From the NCBI RefSeq assembly GCF_000009985.1, contig NC_007626.1, forward strand, positions 2,721,943 to 2,785,942: DNA of 64,000 nt. Reading direction: 5' to 3'. The notes under the pieces were generated by a model that made no database searches, was not told the origin of the DNA, and worked only from the letters and a program-made list of their open reading frames with translations. This document shows, in pieces, positions 41,671 through 50,642 of the stretch. The DNA is from Paramagnetospirillum magneticum AMB-1 (GTDB lineage: Bacteria > Pseudomonadota > Alphaproteobacteria > Rhodospirillales > Magnetospirillaceae). The position numbers and the translations under genes were made by a program. Numbering within the stretch: the first letter of the stretch is position 1; each line of letters opens with the position of its first letter.

Positions 41671-42531
41671 ATGTTCGCAATCATCGGCATCGTCGTGACA
41701 TTCGTCAGCGTCATCGGCGGGTATGCCGCACCGGGCGGTCATCTCAGCGTTCTGTTCCAGCCCTTCGAGTGGCTGATCATCATCGGTGCCGCGGTGGGTT
41801 CTCTGCTGCTCGGCAATCCCAAGACCATCATCATCGGCATCAGCAAGAATCTCGGGCTGGTTTTCAAGGGCGCCCATCACGGCAAGGACGATTACATCGA
41901 ATTGCTGTCGGTGTTGTACGCGGTGTTCAAGCTGGCCAAGACCAAGGGCGACCTGGCGCTGGAAAGCCACGTGGAAAAGCCCGATGAAAGCCCCCTGTTC
42001 GGCAAGTTCCCCAAGTTCAGTTCGGACCACCATACCCGGACGTTCTTTTGCGACTACCTGCGCCTTTTGACCCTGGGAACCAGCAACGCCCACGAGTTGG
42101 AATCCATCATCGACGGCGAGCTGGAAGCCCATCACAAGCACTATCACGAGATCGCCCACGCGGTGAACCTGATGGGCGACGCCATGCCGGCGCTGGGCAT
42201 CGTGGCGGCGGTGCTGGGCGTCATTCATACCATGGGCTCCATCACCGAGCCGCCGGAGGTGCTGGGCCATCTGATCGGCGCGGCGCTGGTGGGCACGTTC
42301 TCGGGCGTGCTGATCTCTTACGCATTCATCGCGCCCATCGCCCGCAACATGCAGCTGTGCTTCGACTCCGACCATTACTACTTCCTGGCCATCAAGGCCG
42401 GGCTGCTCGGCCACATGCAGGGCTACGCCCCCCAGGTGTCCATCGAGTTCGCCCGCAAAATCCTGCCCGACGAATTGCGCCCGACCTTCCAGGAACTGGA
42501 AGAGACCGTCACCAACCTGCCACCCGATTAA
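41671..42531 (+). CDS. motA: Flagellar motor stator protein MotA (second stator set, proton type)
   Basis: A 286-residue inner-membrane protein with four helices (about 2-22, 30-50, 170-190, 200-225) and a cytoplasmic loop with the charged residues that contact FliG. GDAMPALGIVAAVLGVIHTM is helix 3 with the conserved Pro, and GAALVGTFSGVLISYAFIAPI helix 4. The length and the IIGAAVGSLLLGNPK N-terminal block are those of E. coli-like MotA, unlike the shorter PomA-like gene at 20.1 kb. AGGGGAAGTGA precedes the start. motB follows after 18 bp. Confidence 0.93.
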   Translation: MFAIIGIVVTFVSVIGGYAAPGGHLSVLFQPFEWLIIIGAAVGSLLLGNPKTIIIGISKNLGLVFKGAHHGKDDYIELLSVLYAVFKLAKTKGDLALESHVEKPDESPLFGKFPKFSSDHHTRTFFCDYLRLLTLGTSNAHELESIIDGELEAHHKHYHEIAHAVNLMGDAMPALGIVAAVLGVIHTMGSITEPPEVLGHLIGAALVGTFSGVLISYAFIAPIARNMQLCFDSDHYYFLAIKAGLLGHMQGYAPQVSIEFARKILPDELRPTFQELEETVTNLPPD

Positions 42532-42549
42532 CCGAGAAGGCAGCCGGAC

Positions 42550-43584
42550 ATGGCCGAAGGCGGTCAGCAGATCATCATCAAGCGGGTCAAGAAGGTGGCC
42601 GGCGGCGCCCATGGCGGTGCCTGGAAGGTGGCCTATGCCGACTTCGTGACAGCCATGATGGCCTTCTTCCTGCTGCTGTGGCTGCTCAACGCCGTCACCG
42701 AGGAACAGCTGACCGGCGTGTCCAACTATTTCGCCCCCACCATGGCGTCGAAAAGCTCGTCCGGCGCCGGCGGCCTGCTGGGCGGCAAGGTGATCGGCGA
42801 GGGCGCCCAGGTCTCCAACACCTCGTCCCCCTCCCTGGTGCAGCACCTGCCCCCCGCCTCCATCGGCCCGGGCGGCGAGGACCTGACCGGATCCAAGGAA
42901 TTCGCGCCCGAGAATGAGGGCGACAGCTCCCTGGGCCCCGGCAAGGGAGCCGGCCAGGGTGAGGGACAGGGCGCCGGCCAGGGCAAGGACCGTTCGGGCA
43001 TGTCCGAGCAGGAATTCAAGGAAGCCCAGGCCCAGCGCGAACAGCAGAAGTTCGACAAGGCCAAGGAAGTTCTGGAAGGCGCCATGAAGGGCATTCCGGA
43101 AATGAAGCAGTTCCAGGGCTCCATGCTGGTGGACAACACTCCCGAGGGACTGCGCATCCAGATCACCGACCAGGAAGGCCTGGCCATGTTCCCGTCGGGC
43201 TCCAGCGCGCCCTACGGGCACACCCGCGCCATGCTGGATCTGGTCTCCCGCGTGGTGCGGCAGCTTCCCGACAACCGGATCGCCATTTCCGGCCATACGG
43301 ACGCCATCCCCTTCCGCGACCCGTCCGGCTACACCAACTGGGAATTGTCGGCCGACCGCGCCCTGGCCACCCGCCGGGCGCTGATCGCCTCGGGCGTGCC
43401 GGAAGGCCGCATCGACCGCATCGTCGGCCGCGCCGACCAGGAACCCCTGGACAAGGCCGACCCCAAGGGATTGCGCAATCGCCGCATCAGCATCATCCTC
43501 CTGCGCGAGAATGACGTGGGTCCGGTGGATTCCCAATCCCTGTCGGTTCCCCTGAAGGCCGCGACACCCGCGCCGAAGCGTTAG
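42550..43584 (+). CDS. motB: Flagellar motor stator protein MotB (second stator set)
   Basis: A 344-residue protein. The N terminus KRVKKVAGGAHGGAWKVAYADFVTAMMAFFLLLWLLNAVTEEQ (quoted in two blocks of motif) contains the proton-carrying Asp in AYADF. A long Gly/Gln/Glu-rich flexible linker (about 70-170) precedes the OmpA-like domain (about 200-330) with ISGHTDAIPF, NWELSADRALATRRAL and NRRISIILL. The linker is longer than usual. Together with motA it forms a complete stator. An RDD-family gene starts 11 bp later. Confidence 0.93.
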   Translation: MAEGGQQIIIKRVKKVAGGAHGGAWKVAYADFVTAMMAFFLLLWLLNAVTEEQLTGVSNYFAPTMASKSSSGAGGLLGGKVIGEGAQVSNTSSPSLVQHLPPASIGPGGEDLTGSKEFAPENEGDSSLGPGKGAGQGEGQGAGQGKDRSGMSEQEFKEAQAQREQQKFDKAKEVLEGAMKGIPEMKQFQGSMLVDNTPEGLRIQITDQEGLAMFPSGSSAPYGHTRAMLDLVSRVVRQLPDNRIAISGHTDAIPFRDPSGYTNWELSADRALATRRALIASGVPEGRIDRIVGRADQEPLDKADPKGLRNRRISIILLRENDVGPVDSQSLSVPLKAATPAPKR

Positions 43585-43595
43585 AGGCGGCCGCC

Positions 43596-44117
43596 ATGCC
43601 CATGCCGCCCTCTGCCTTCTCCCGCATCATCGACAACGCGCCGGAATGGGACGATCCCTGGGGACAGCCGCGCTACTACATGGGGATCACCGCCCGGCGC
43701 ATCTATGCCTATTGCATCGATCTGATCGTAGTCGGCCTGCTGGTGGGGATCGTGTTCATGGCCTCGATCATCCTGGGCGCCCTGACCCTCGGCCTGCTGT
43801 GGCCCGCCCTGATGGTGGTGATGGCGCTGACCCCCATCGCCTATCACACCCTGACCATCGCCAGCCGACGCTCGGCCACGCTGGGCATGCGGGCGGCCAA
43901 TATCCGGGTCATGTCGGTGGGACCCAATGCCTTTAACGACAACGGACGGCCCAGCCTGCTTCAGGCCGCCATCCAGACCGTCTGTTTCTACGGATCGGTG
44001 GCGCTGACCTGCTGGCTGATTCTGGCCGTCGCCCTGTTCAATACCCGGCGTCGCACCGTGCACGACATGTTGGCGGGAACGGTGGTGGTCAACGACCCGG
44101 CGCAGTGGGGCGGCTGA
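43596..44117 (+). CDS. RDD-family membrane protein
   Basis: A 173-residue inner-membrane protein of the RDD family. GITARRIYAYCIDLIVVGLLVG carries the Arg...Asp signature in helix 1; further helices are at about 57-80 and 130-152. SATLGMRAANIRV and RRRTVHDMLAGTVVV complete the pattern. Some RDD proteins act as ion or metabolite transporters, but the function here is unknown. It may be co-transcribed with motAB (11-bp gap). Confidence 0.88.
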   Translation: MPMPPSAFSRIIDNAPEWDDPWGQPRYYMGITARRIYAYCIDLIVVGLLVGIVFMASIILGALTLGLLWPALMVVMALTPIAYHTLTIASRRSATLGMRAANIRVMSVGPNAFNDNGRPSLLQAAIQTVCFYGSVALTCWLILAVALFNTRRRTVHDMLAGTVVVNDPAQWGG

Positions 44118-44202
44118 GTCCAAGGGACTGGCAACGGCGGTCGCCGACTCCTATATGTGAGAAACTGGGCGGTTCGGCCCGGATATCGGACAACGGATTT
44201 CC

Positions 44203-44937
44203 ATGGATCATTTTCCGCTTAAACGACCCCACTTCTTCTTCACGACGGCACCGCTCCCCTGCCCGTACGTGTCGGGTCGTCTCGAGCGCAAGATCGTCAC
44301 CGAGCTGAACGGCACCGACGCCGACAGCCTGCACGAAGCCCTGTCCCGGGCCGGCTTCCGCCGCAGCCACTCCATCGCCTATACCCCCGCCTGCCCCGGC
44401 TGCAGCGCCTGTATTCCGGTCCGCATCGTCGCCGACGACTTCGTTCCCGACCGCACCATGCGCCGCATCTGGCGGGCCAATGGCGGCCTGACGGCCAGCA
44501 AGGTTCCAGCCCGGGCCAGCGCCGACCAGTTCCGCCTGTTCGCCCGCTACCAGGAATCACGGCATTCCGGTGGCGACATGGCTTTGATGGGCTTTTACGA
44601 CTACCGCTCCATGGTGGAGGACAGCCCCATCGACACCTTTATCGTCGAGTTCCGAGACGGTGACGGCAACCTGGCGGCGGCCTGCCTGGCGGACCGCATG
44701 AATGACGGCCTCTCGGCAGTCTATTCCTTCTTCGACCCCGATCTGGCGTCCCGCAGCCTGGGCACCTTCATGGTGCTGTGGCTGGTGGAGGAGGCGAAAC
44801 GGATGGCCCTGCCCTTCGTCTATCTCGGCTACTGGATCGGGGAAAGCCGCAAGATGTCCTACAAGACCCGCTATCAACCCCTCGAGGCCTTCGGACCCGA
44901 CGGCTGGAAGCGTTTTGCCCCCGGCGACGGGGCATGA
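44203..44937 (+). CDS. bpt: Aspartate/glutamate leucyltransferase
   Basis: Transfers Leu from leucyl-tRNA to proteins with N-terminal Asp or Glu, making them N-end-rule substrates for ClpS/ClpAP. The 244-residue protein (ATE1-like) has PCPYVSGRLERKIVTEL, the CPGCSACIPVRI cysteine motif (residues about 66-77), RYQESRHSGGDM, and FVYLGYWIGESRKMSYKTRYQPLE near the end. The length matches Bpt (about 235-250) rather than eukaryotic Ate1. It stands alone between the RDD gene and the TRAP operon. Confidence 0.95.
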   Translation: MDHFPLKRPHFFFTTAPLPCPYVSGRLERKIVTELNGTDADSLHEALSRAGFRRSHSIAYTPACPGCSACIPVRIVADDFVPDRTMRRIWRANGGLTASKVPARASADQFRLFARYQESRHSGGDMALMGFYDYRSMVEDSPIDTFIVEFRDGDGNLAAACLADRMNDGLSAVYSFFDPDLASRSLGTFMVLWLVEEAKRMALPFVYLGYWIGESRKMSYKTRYQPLEAFGPDGWKRFAPGDGA

Positions 44938-45053
44938 CCTACGGGAGTCCACAACTGGCCCGCCTGAAGTTCTTGTGAGATCGTGGGATCGGGAATCCGG
45001 CGCCACAAGCCGGTCACGACAATAAATCGACAGGGGAATGGGAGGATTCGGCA

Positions 45054-45617
45054 TTGAAACCGCTTCTGGCACTCAGCTCGCTCATTGATCGGATCAACGA
45101 GTGGGTGGGGCGCTCCGTTTACTGGCTGATCCTCCTCATGGTGATCGTCAGTTCCGGCAACGCCACCATCCGCTATATCTTCTCCAATAGCTCGAATGCC
45201 TGGCTTGAGGTGCAGTGGTATCTGTTCGCGGCGGTGTTCCTGCTGTGCGCCGGCTACACCTTGCTGAAGAACGAGCACATCCGCATCGACGTGATCGCCG
45301 GCCGCCTGCCGCGCCGGACCCAGATCTGGATCGACATCCTGGGAACACTGGTGTTCCTGTTCCCCATGGCCCTGCTGATCCTGACCCTGTCCTGGCCCAT
45401 GTTCATGAAGTCCTTCACCATGATGGAGATGTCGTCCGATGCCGGCGGTCTGATCCGCTGGCCGGTCAAACTGCTTCTGCCCGTGGGCTTCTCCCTGCTG
45501 ATGCTGCAAGGCGTTTCCGAGTTGATCAAGAAGATCGCCATCCTGACCGGTGATCTTGCCGATCCCGGCGACCACGGCCATCACCATCACACCTCGGCGG
45601 ACGGAGAAGCGGCATGA
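45054..45617 (+). CDS. dctQ: TRAP transporter small permease (DctQ)
   Basis: A 187-residue inner-membrane protein with four helices (about 20-42, 55-75, 95-117, 140-162). LEVQWYLFAAVFLLCAGYTLLKNEHIRIDV is the DctQ signature, and the C terminus is His-rich (GDHGHHHHTSADGE). The start is a TTG at 45054 with GGGAGG 8 bp upstream; no in-frame ATG fits. It overlaps dctM by 4 bp (ATGA). The His-rich tail is unusual and might bind metal, but this is not tested. Confidence 0.9.
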   Translation: MKPLLALSSLIDRINEWVGRSVYWLILLMVIVSSGNATIRYIFSNSSNAWLEVQWYLFAAVFLLCAGYTLLKNEHIRIDVIAGRLPRRTQIWIDILGTLVFLFPMALLILTLSWPMFMKSFTMMEMSSDAGGLIRWPVKLLLPVGFSLLMLQGVSELIKKIAILTGDLADPGDHGHHHHTSADGEAA

Positions 45618-47074
45618 CCCAATTCCTGATCGCCAACATGGCGCCGCTGATGTTCGCGGCGCTGGTGTTCTTCCTGCTGATCGGCTACCCGGTGGCCTTC
45701 GCCCTGGCCGCCAACGGCATCGTCTTCGGCCTGGTGGGCATCGAGCTGGGCCTGCTGAACGCCAGCCTGTTCCAGGCGCTGCCCGAGCGCATCTTCGGCA
45801 TCATGCGCAACGACACCTTGCTGGCCATTCCGTTCTTCACCTTCATGGGGTTGATTCTGGAACGAAGCGGCATGGCCGAGGACCTGCTGGACACCATCGG
45901 CCAGCTGTTCGGCCCCATCCGCGGCGGACTGGCCTATGCGGTGATCTTCGTCGGCGCCCTGCTGGCCGCGACCACCGGCGTGGTGGCGGCCTCGGTCATC
46001 TCCATGGGCCTGATCTCCCTGCCCATCATGCTGCGCTATGGCTATGACCGCCGCGTCGCCTCGGGCGTCATCGCCGCATCGGGTACCCTGGCCCAGATCA
46101 TTCCGCCCTCCCTGGTGCTGATCATCATGGCGGACCAGTTGGGCCGCTCGGTGGGCGACATGTATGCTGGCGCCTTCATCCCCGGCTTCGTGCTGACCGG
46201 CCTTTACGCCGGTTTCATCTTCCTGGTCACCATGATCAGGCCGAGCTTCGCCCCGGCCCTTCCGCCCGAGGCCCGGTCCCTGCGCGGCATGGGGCTGCTG
46301 CTGCGCACCGTGACCTGTCTGGTGCCGCCGCTGATCCTGATCTTCCTGGTGTTGGGCACCATCTTCATCGGCGTGGCCACTCCCACCGAGGGCGGCGCCA
46401 TGGGCGCGGCGGGCGCCATGATCCTGGCCCTGATGAAGCGCAAGCTGGACTGGAACCTGATGCGCCAGGCCATGGACACCACCGCCAAGCTCTCGTGCTT
46501 CGTGGTGTTCATCCTGGTGGGCTCGACGGTATTCGGCTTGGTGTTCCGCGGCGTCAACGGTGACCTGTGGGTCGAGCATCTGATGAGCAGCCTGCCCGGC
46601 GGCAAGCTGGGCTTTCTGATCGTCACCAACGTGCTGATGTTCGTGCTGGCCTTCTTCCTCGACTTCTTCGAACTGGCCTTCATCCTGGTGCCGCTGCTGG
46701 GACCGGTGGCCGAGAAGATGGGCATCGACCTGATCTGGTTCGGCGTTCTGCTGGGCGTCAACATGCAGACCTCCTTCATGCACCCGCCTTTCGGATTCGC
46801 GCTGTTCTACCTGCGCAGCGTGGCGCCCAAGACCGATTATATCGACAAGATCACCAACAAGCTGACCCCCAAGATCACCACCGGCCAGATCTATTGGGGC
46901 GCGGTGCCGTTCGTGATCATCCAGATCATCATGGTCGGGCTGGTCATCGCCTTCCCCGATCTGGTCACCGGCGGCATCGACAAGGCCGCGGCCGTCGATA
47001 CCTCGAAGATCCAGATCGAGGTGCCGCAGGGCGAATTCGGCGGCGGCATGTATGGCGGCCCCGATAGCAAGTAA
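45614..47074 (+). CDS. dctM: TRAP transporter large permease (DctM)
   Basis: A 486-residue inner-membrane protein with about 12 helices, the substrate channel of the TRAP system. IMRNDTLLAIPFFTFMGLILERSGMAEDLL, TTGVVAASVISMGLISLPIMLRYGYD, ASGTLAQIIPPSLVLIIMAD and ATPTEGGAMGAAGA are the DctM blocks (pieces only). It is longer than average by a C-terminal tail of about 40 residues. It is translationally coupled to dctQ and faces dctP across a bidirectional terminator. Confidence 0.95.
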   Translation: MTQFLIANMAPLMFAALVFFLLIGYPVAFALAANGIVFGLVGIELGLLNASLFQALPERIFGIMRNDTLLAIPFFTFMGLILERSGMAEDLLDTIGQLFGPIRGGLAYAVIFVGALLAATTGVVAASVISMGLISLPIMLRYGYDRRVASGVIAASGTLAQIIPPSLVLIIMADQLGRSVGDMYAGAFIPGFVLTGLYAGFIFLVTMIRPSFAPALPPEARSLRGMGLLLRTVTCLVPPLILIFLVLGTIFIGVATPTEGGAMGAAGAMILALMKRKLDWNLMRQAMDTTAKLSCFVVFILVGSTVFGLVFRGVNGDLWVEHLMSSLPGGKLGFLIVTNVLMFVLAFFLDFFELAFILVPLLGPVAEKMGIDLIWFGVLLGVNMQTSFMHPPFGFALFYLRSVAPKTDYIDKITNKLTPKITTGQIYWGAVPFVIIQIIMVGLVIAFPDLVTGGIDKAAAVDTSKIQIEVPQGEFGGGMYGGPDSK

Positions 47075-47092
47075 GGCAATCGTGCCGCAATG

Positions 47093-47124
47093 AAAAAGCC
47101 CCGCACCTTCCGGTGCGGGGCTTT
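47093..47124. terminator. Bidirectional rho-independent terminator between dctM and dctP
   Basis: AAAAA-GCCCCGCACC-TTCC-GGTGCGGGGC-TTT: a perfect 10-bp GC stem with a TTCC loop, flanked by A and T runs. It serves dctM on the plus strand and the dctP gene on the minus strand, whose stop is 23 bp away. Confidence 0.88.
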
Positions 47125-47146
47125 CCCCGTTCAGGCCATCCCGGGA

Positions 47147-48241
47147 TTACTTCTTGGGAATGCCGTAGAGCATGAAATTGTCGAAGCCGGCCTCGGCGAC
47201 GCTGAACCAGGAACGCTGTTCGGCCAGATAGGCGCTCCAATGGTCGAAGACCTTCTTGAAGGCGGGATTAGCCGCGCATTCCTCGGCATAAGTCTCCTGA
47301 GCCGCCTTGTAGCAGGCCAGCATGATGTCCTTGGAGAACGGACGCAGCTGGGTGCCGTTGGCGATCAGGCGCTTGAGGGCCGGCGGATTGAGCACGTCGT
47401 ACTTGGCGCTCATGTCCAGATTGGCCTCGGCCGCCGCCGCCTCGAACACCGCCTTGTAGTGCTTGGGCAGCTTTTCCCACTCGTTCTTGTTGACCAGGGC
47501 CGAAACGCAGGGGCCGCCTTCCCACCAGCCGGGGTAGTAGTAGTAGGGCGCCACCTTGTTGAATCCCAGTTTCTCGTCGTCATAGGGGCCGACCCATTCG
47601 GCGGCATCGATGGTGCCCTTTTCCAGGGCGGGATAGAGATCGCCGCCGGCGATCTGCTGCGGCACCACGCCCAGCTTGGTCAACACCTTGCCGGCATAGC
47701 CGCCGATACGGAACTTGAGGCCCTTGAGGTCCTCGACCGTCTTGATCTCCTTGCGGAACCAGCCGCCCATCTGGGTGCCGGTATTGCCGCAGGGGAAGTT
47801 CAGCATGTTGTACTTGGCGAAGAACTCGCGCATCAGCGCCATGCCGCCGCCATGGTACAACCAGGAATTCTGCTGGCGGGTATTGGCGCCGAAGGGCATG
47901 GAGGCGTCGAAGCCAAAGGTGGCGTCCTTGCCCACATAGTAGTAGCTGACGGTGTGGCCGCATTCGACGGTGCCGTTCTGCACGGCATCGAGGACCTGCA
48001 GACCGGGCACGATCTCGCCGCCGGCGAAGACCCGGATCTGGAACTTGCCGTCGGTGGCCTCGGCCACCCGCTTGGCCAGAACCTCACCGGCGCCATAGAT
48101 GGTATCCAGGCTCTTGGGGAAGCTGGAGGCCAGGCGCCACTTGATCTCGGGCATGCTCTGCGCGATGGCCGGGGCCGCGATGGTCGTCGAGGCGGCGGCG
48201 GCGCCTACCGCCGCTCCAGTCAGAAATTTACGTCGCTGCAT
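47147..48241 (-). CDS. dctP: TRAP transporter periplasmic solute-binding protein (DctP, TakP-like)
   Basis: A 364-residue exported binding protein with a Tat-like signal (RRKFLTGAAVG...AAPAIAQ). The mature part starts EIKWRLASSFPKSLDTIYGAGE, and has NGTVECGHTVSYYYVGKD, GNTGTQMGGWFRKEIKTVEDLKG and the TRAP Arg in LKFRIGGYAGK. These blocks are close to TakP, which binds 2-oxo monocarboxylates such as pyruvate, so 2-oxoacid or lactate uptake is likely. It is convergent with dctQM rather than in the same operon. Confidence 0.93.
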   Translation of the reverse strand: MQRRKFLTGAAVGAAAASTTIAAPAIAQSMPEIKWRLASSFPKSLDTIYGAGEVLAKRVAEATDGKFQIRVFAGGEIVPGLQVLDAVQNGTVECGHTVSYYYVGKDATFGFDASMPFGANTRQQNSWLYHGGGMALMREFFAKYNMLNFPCGNTGTQMGGWFRKEIKTVEDLKGLKFRIGGYAGKVLTKLGVVPQQIAGGDLYPALEKGTIDAAEWVGPYDDEKLGFNKVAPYYYYPGWWEGGPCVSALVNKNEWEKLPKHYKAVFEAAAAEANLDMSAKYDVLNPPALKRLIANGTQLRPFSKDIMLACYKAAQETYAEECAANPAFKKVFDHWSAYLAEQRSWFSVAEAGFDNFMLYGIPKK

Positions 48242-48272
48242 TAAAGTCTCCTCCCAGAAAACTTTTGCCGGT

Positions 48273-48284
48273 TGATCCGGATCA
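48273..48284. promoter_or_regulatory. Perfect 12-bp palindrome upstream of dctP
   Basis: TGATCCGGATCA lies 32 bp upstream of the dctP start codon, in its 5' leader. A symmetric 12-mer here could be an operator for a TRAP-gene regulator. The palindrome is seen; the binding protein is unknown and no regulator gene is adjacent. Confidence 0.45.
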
Positions 48285-48356
48285 GGTGGAAATTATCCTA
48301 CACCAATGCAAGGGGGACGCAACGCGACCGGCCACTTCGGAAAACCGTCATATCCC

Positions 48357-50591
48357 TTATGAGAAACGGTTATTCCTGGGAAATCCGGTGGGTGGCAGGC
48401 GGCCGACCGAGGCACGCTTGCCCAGCCAGGGGGTCAGGTCGGATTCGGTGCGCACCCGGTCGCCCAGGTTCCAGGTCAGGCCCTGGGCCAGGGTGAAGAC
48501 CTTGATGTCGGCCATGCCGCCATCGCGGTATTTCTGCAAGATCACCCCCCTGCCCCGGGTCAGCACCGGAATTTCCTCGGCCATGAACACCAGCAGCTTG
48601 CGGTTCTCGCCGATCACCGCCACGGCATCGCCCTCGAACGGCAAGCAGAATTTGGCCTTCTCGCCATCGGCGCAGTTCAGAACCATCTTGCCGGCCCGGG
48701 TCTGGGCCAGGACCTCGTTCTCCTCGACCACGAAGCCGCGATCGGTATTGGTGGCGACCAGAAGCTTGCGGCCCGGCTTGTGGACCATCACCGCGGCGAT
48801 GTCCACGTCGCCGGCCAGATCGATCATCAGGCGCAGCGGCTCGCCATGGCCGCGCCCCGACGGCAGCTTGTCGCCGCCGATGGTGTAGAAGCGACCATCG
48901 GTGGCGAAGACCAGGATCTTGTCGGTGGTCCAGGCCTTGAGCAGATGCCCAAGCTGGTCGCCTTCCTTGAACTTCAGCGCCTCGGGCGCGTCGGAATGCC
49001 CCTTGAGCGCCCTGATCCAGCCCTTTTCGGACAGGACCATGGTGATGGCCTCGCGCTCCACATAGGCCTCGATGGGCACCACCACCGCCGAGGGGGCGTC
49101 GCCCAGCTCGGTGCGGCGCTTGCCCAGGGCCGTGGCCCCGCCGAAGGCCTTGCGGGTCTCGTCGTTCTGGGCGGCGATGGCGGCCCAGCGGCGGGGTTCA
49201 TCGGCCAGCAGGGCTTCAAGATCGGCCTTTTCCGCCGACAATTCGGCGTGCTCGGTCTTGATCTCCAGTTCCTGCAGCTTGTTCAAGCTGCGCAGGCGCA
49301 TGTTGAGGATGGCCTCGGCCTGCACCTCGGACAGCTTGAAGGTCTTGATCAGCTCGGCCTTGGGCTCGTCGGCGAAGCGGATGATCCGGATGACCTTATC
49401 GAGATCGGCATAGACCTTGAGGAAACCTTCCAGCACCTCCAGGCGCTTGGCGATCTTCTCCAGGCGGAAACGGGCGCGGCGCTCGAGAACCACCATGCGG
49501 TGGTCGAGGAAGGCGCGCAGCACCTCCTTCAGATTCATGACGCCGGGCGTCAGGTGGCCGTGGGCGTCGGGAGCCAGGACGTTCATGTTGAGCGAGAAGC
49601 GCGATTCCAGGTCGGTCTGGCGGAACAGTTGCTCCATCACCAGTTCGGCCTCGACCGTGCGATTCCTGGGCTCCAGCACCAGACGGATGTCCTCGGCCGA
49701 TTCGTCTCTGATATCGGCCAGCAGGGGCAGCTTCTTCTCGGACAAAAGCTCGGCGATCTTCTCGATCAGCTTGGCCTTCTGCACCTGATAGGGAATCTCG
49801 GTGATGACGATCTGGTAAAGCCCGTGGGAGAGCTTTTCCACCGCCCATTTGGCCCGGACCCGAAAGGCGCCCTTGCCGGTGCGGTAGGCCTCGGTGATGG
49901 CCGCCTGGGTCTCCACCAGCACGCCGCCGGTGGGAAAATCGGGGCCGGGCATGTGGGCGATCAGTTCGTCCACGTCGCAATCGGGCTTGGCGATCAGGTG
50001 GTCCAGCGCGTCGCAGATCTCGCCGATATTATGAGGCGGGATGCTGGTGGCCATGCCCACCGCGATACCGGCCGAACCGTTGGCCAGCAAATTGGGAAAG
50101 GCCGACGGCATGACCACCGGCTCTTCCTCGGTGCCGTCATAGGTGGGGCGGAAGTCGACGCTGTCCTCGTCGAGGCCTTCCATCAGGGCGGCGGCGATCT
50201 CGGTCAGCTTGGCCTCGGTGTAACGCATGGCCGCCGCGTTATCGCCGTCGATATTGCCGAAATTGCCCTGGCCCTCCACCAGGGGATAGCGCACGGCGAA
50301 GTCCTGGGCTAGGCGCACCAGGGTGTCGTAGACCGCCACGTCGCCGTGGGGATGGTACTTACCGATGACGTCACCGACCACGCGGGCGCACTTCTTGAAG
50401 CCGCCGCTGGGGTCCAGCTTGAGCTGGCGCATGGCGAACAGCAGGCGGCGATGCACCGGCTTCAACCCGTCGCGCACATCGGGCAGCGAGCGCGACACGA
50501 TGGTGGACATGGCATAGGCGAGATAGCGCTCGCCCAGGGCCTCGGCAAGCGGCGTGTCGCGGATATCGCCGGTGACGGCGGGCTTGGTCAT
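48357..50591 (-). CDS. parC: DNA topoisomerase IV subunit A
   Basis: Cleaves and passes DNA duplexes to unlink daughter chromosomes. The 744-residue protein has RYLAYAMSTIVSRSLPDVRDGLKPVHRRLL near the start (pieces), HPHGDVAVYDTLVRLAQDF and the catalytic Tyr in AAMRYTEAKLT. A coiled-coil arm follows, then beta-propeller blades lacking the GyrA box (no QxRGGKG). The length and missing box separate it from gyrA. The quinolone hotspot equivalent of Ser80 is Val. The start at 50591 follows a GAGGGGACC site. Confidence 0.96.
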   Translation of the reverse strand: MTKPAVTGDIRDTPLAEALGERYLAYAMSTIVSRSLPDVRDGLKPVHRRLLFAMRQLKLDPSGGFKKCARVVGDVIGKYHPHGDVAVYDTLVRLAQDFAVRYPLVEGQGNFGNIDGDNAAAMRYTEAKLTEIAAALMEGLDEDSVDFRPTYDGTEEEPVVMPSAFPNLLANGSAGIAVGMATSIPPHNIGEICDALDHLIAKPDCDVDELIAHMPGPDFPTGGVLVETQAAITEAYRTGKGAFRVRAKWAVEKLSHGLYQIVITEIPYQVQKAKLIEKIAELLSEKKLPLLADIRDESAEDIRLVLEPRNRTVEAELVMEQLFRQTDLESRFSLNMNVLAPDAHGHLTPGVMNLKEVLRAFLDHRMVVLERRARFRLEKIAKRLEVLEGFLKVYADLDKVIRIIRFADEPKAELIKTFKLSEVQAEAILNMRLRSLNKLQELEIKTEHAELSAEKADLEALLADEPRRWAAIAAQNDETRKAFGGATALGKRRTELGDAPSAVVVPIEAYVEREAITMVLSEKGWIRALKGHSDAPEALKFKEGDQLGHLLKAWTTDKILVFATDGRFYTIGGDKLPSGRGHGEPLRLMIDLAGDVDIAAVMVHKPGRKLLVATNTDRGFVVEENEVLAQTRAGKMVLNCADGEKAKFCLPFEGDAVAVIGENRKLLVFMAEEIPVLTRGRGVILQKYRDGGMADIKVFTLAQGLTWNLGDRVRTESDLTPWLGKRASVGRLPPTGFPRNNRFS

Positions 50592-50642
50592 GGGGTCCCC
50601 TCGGAATTTGAGCCAGATATAGTACTCAAAGAGGGGGAGGCG

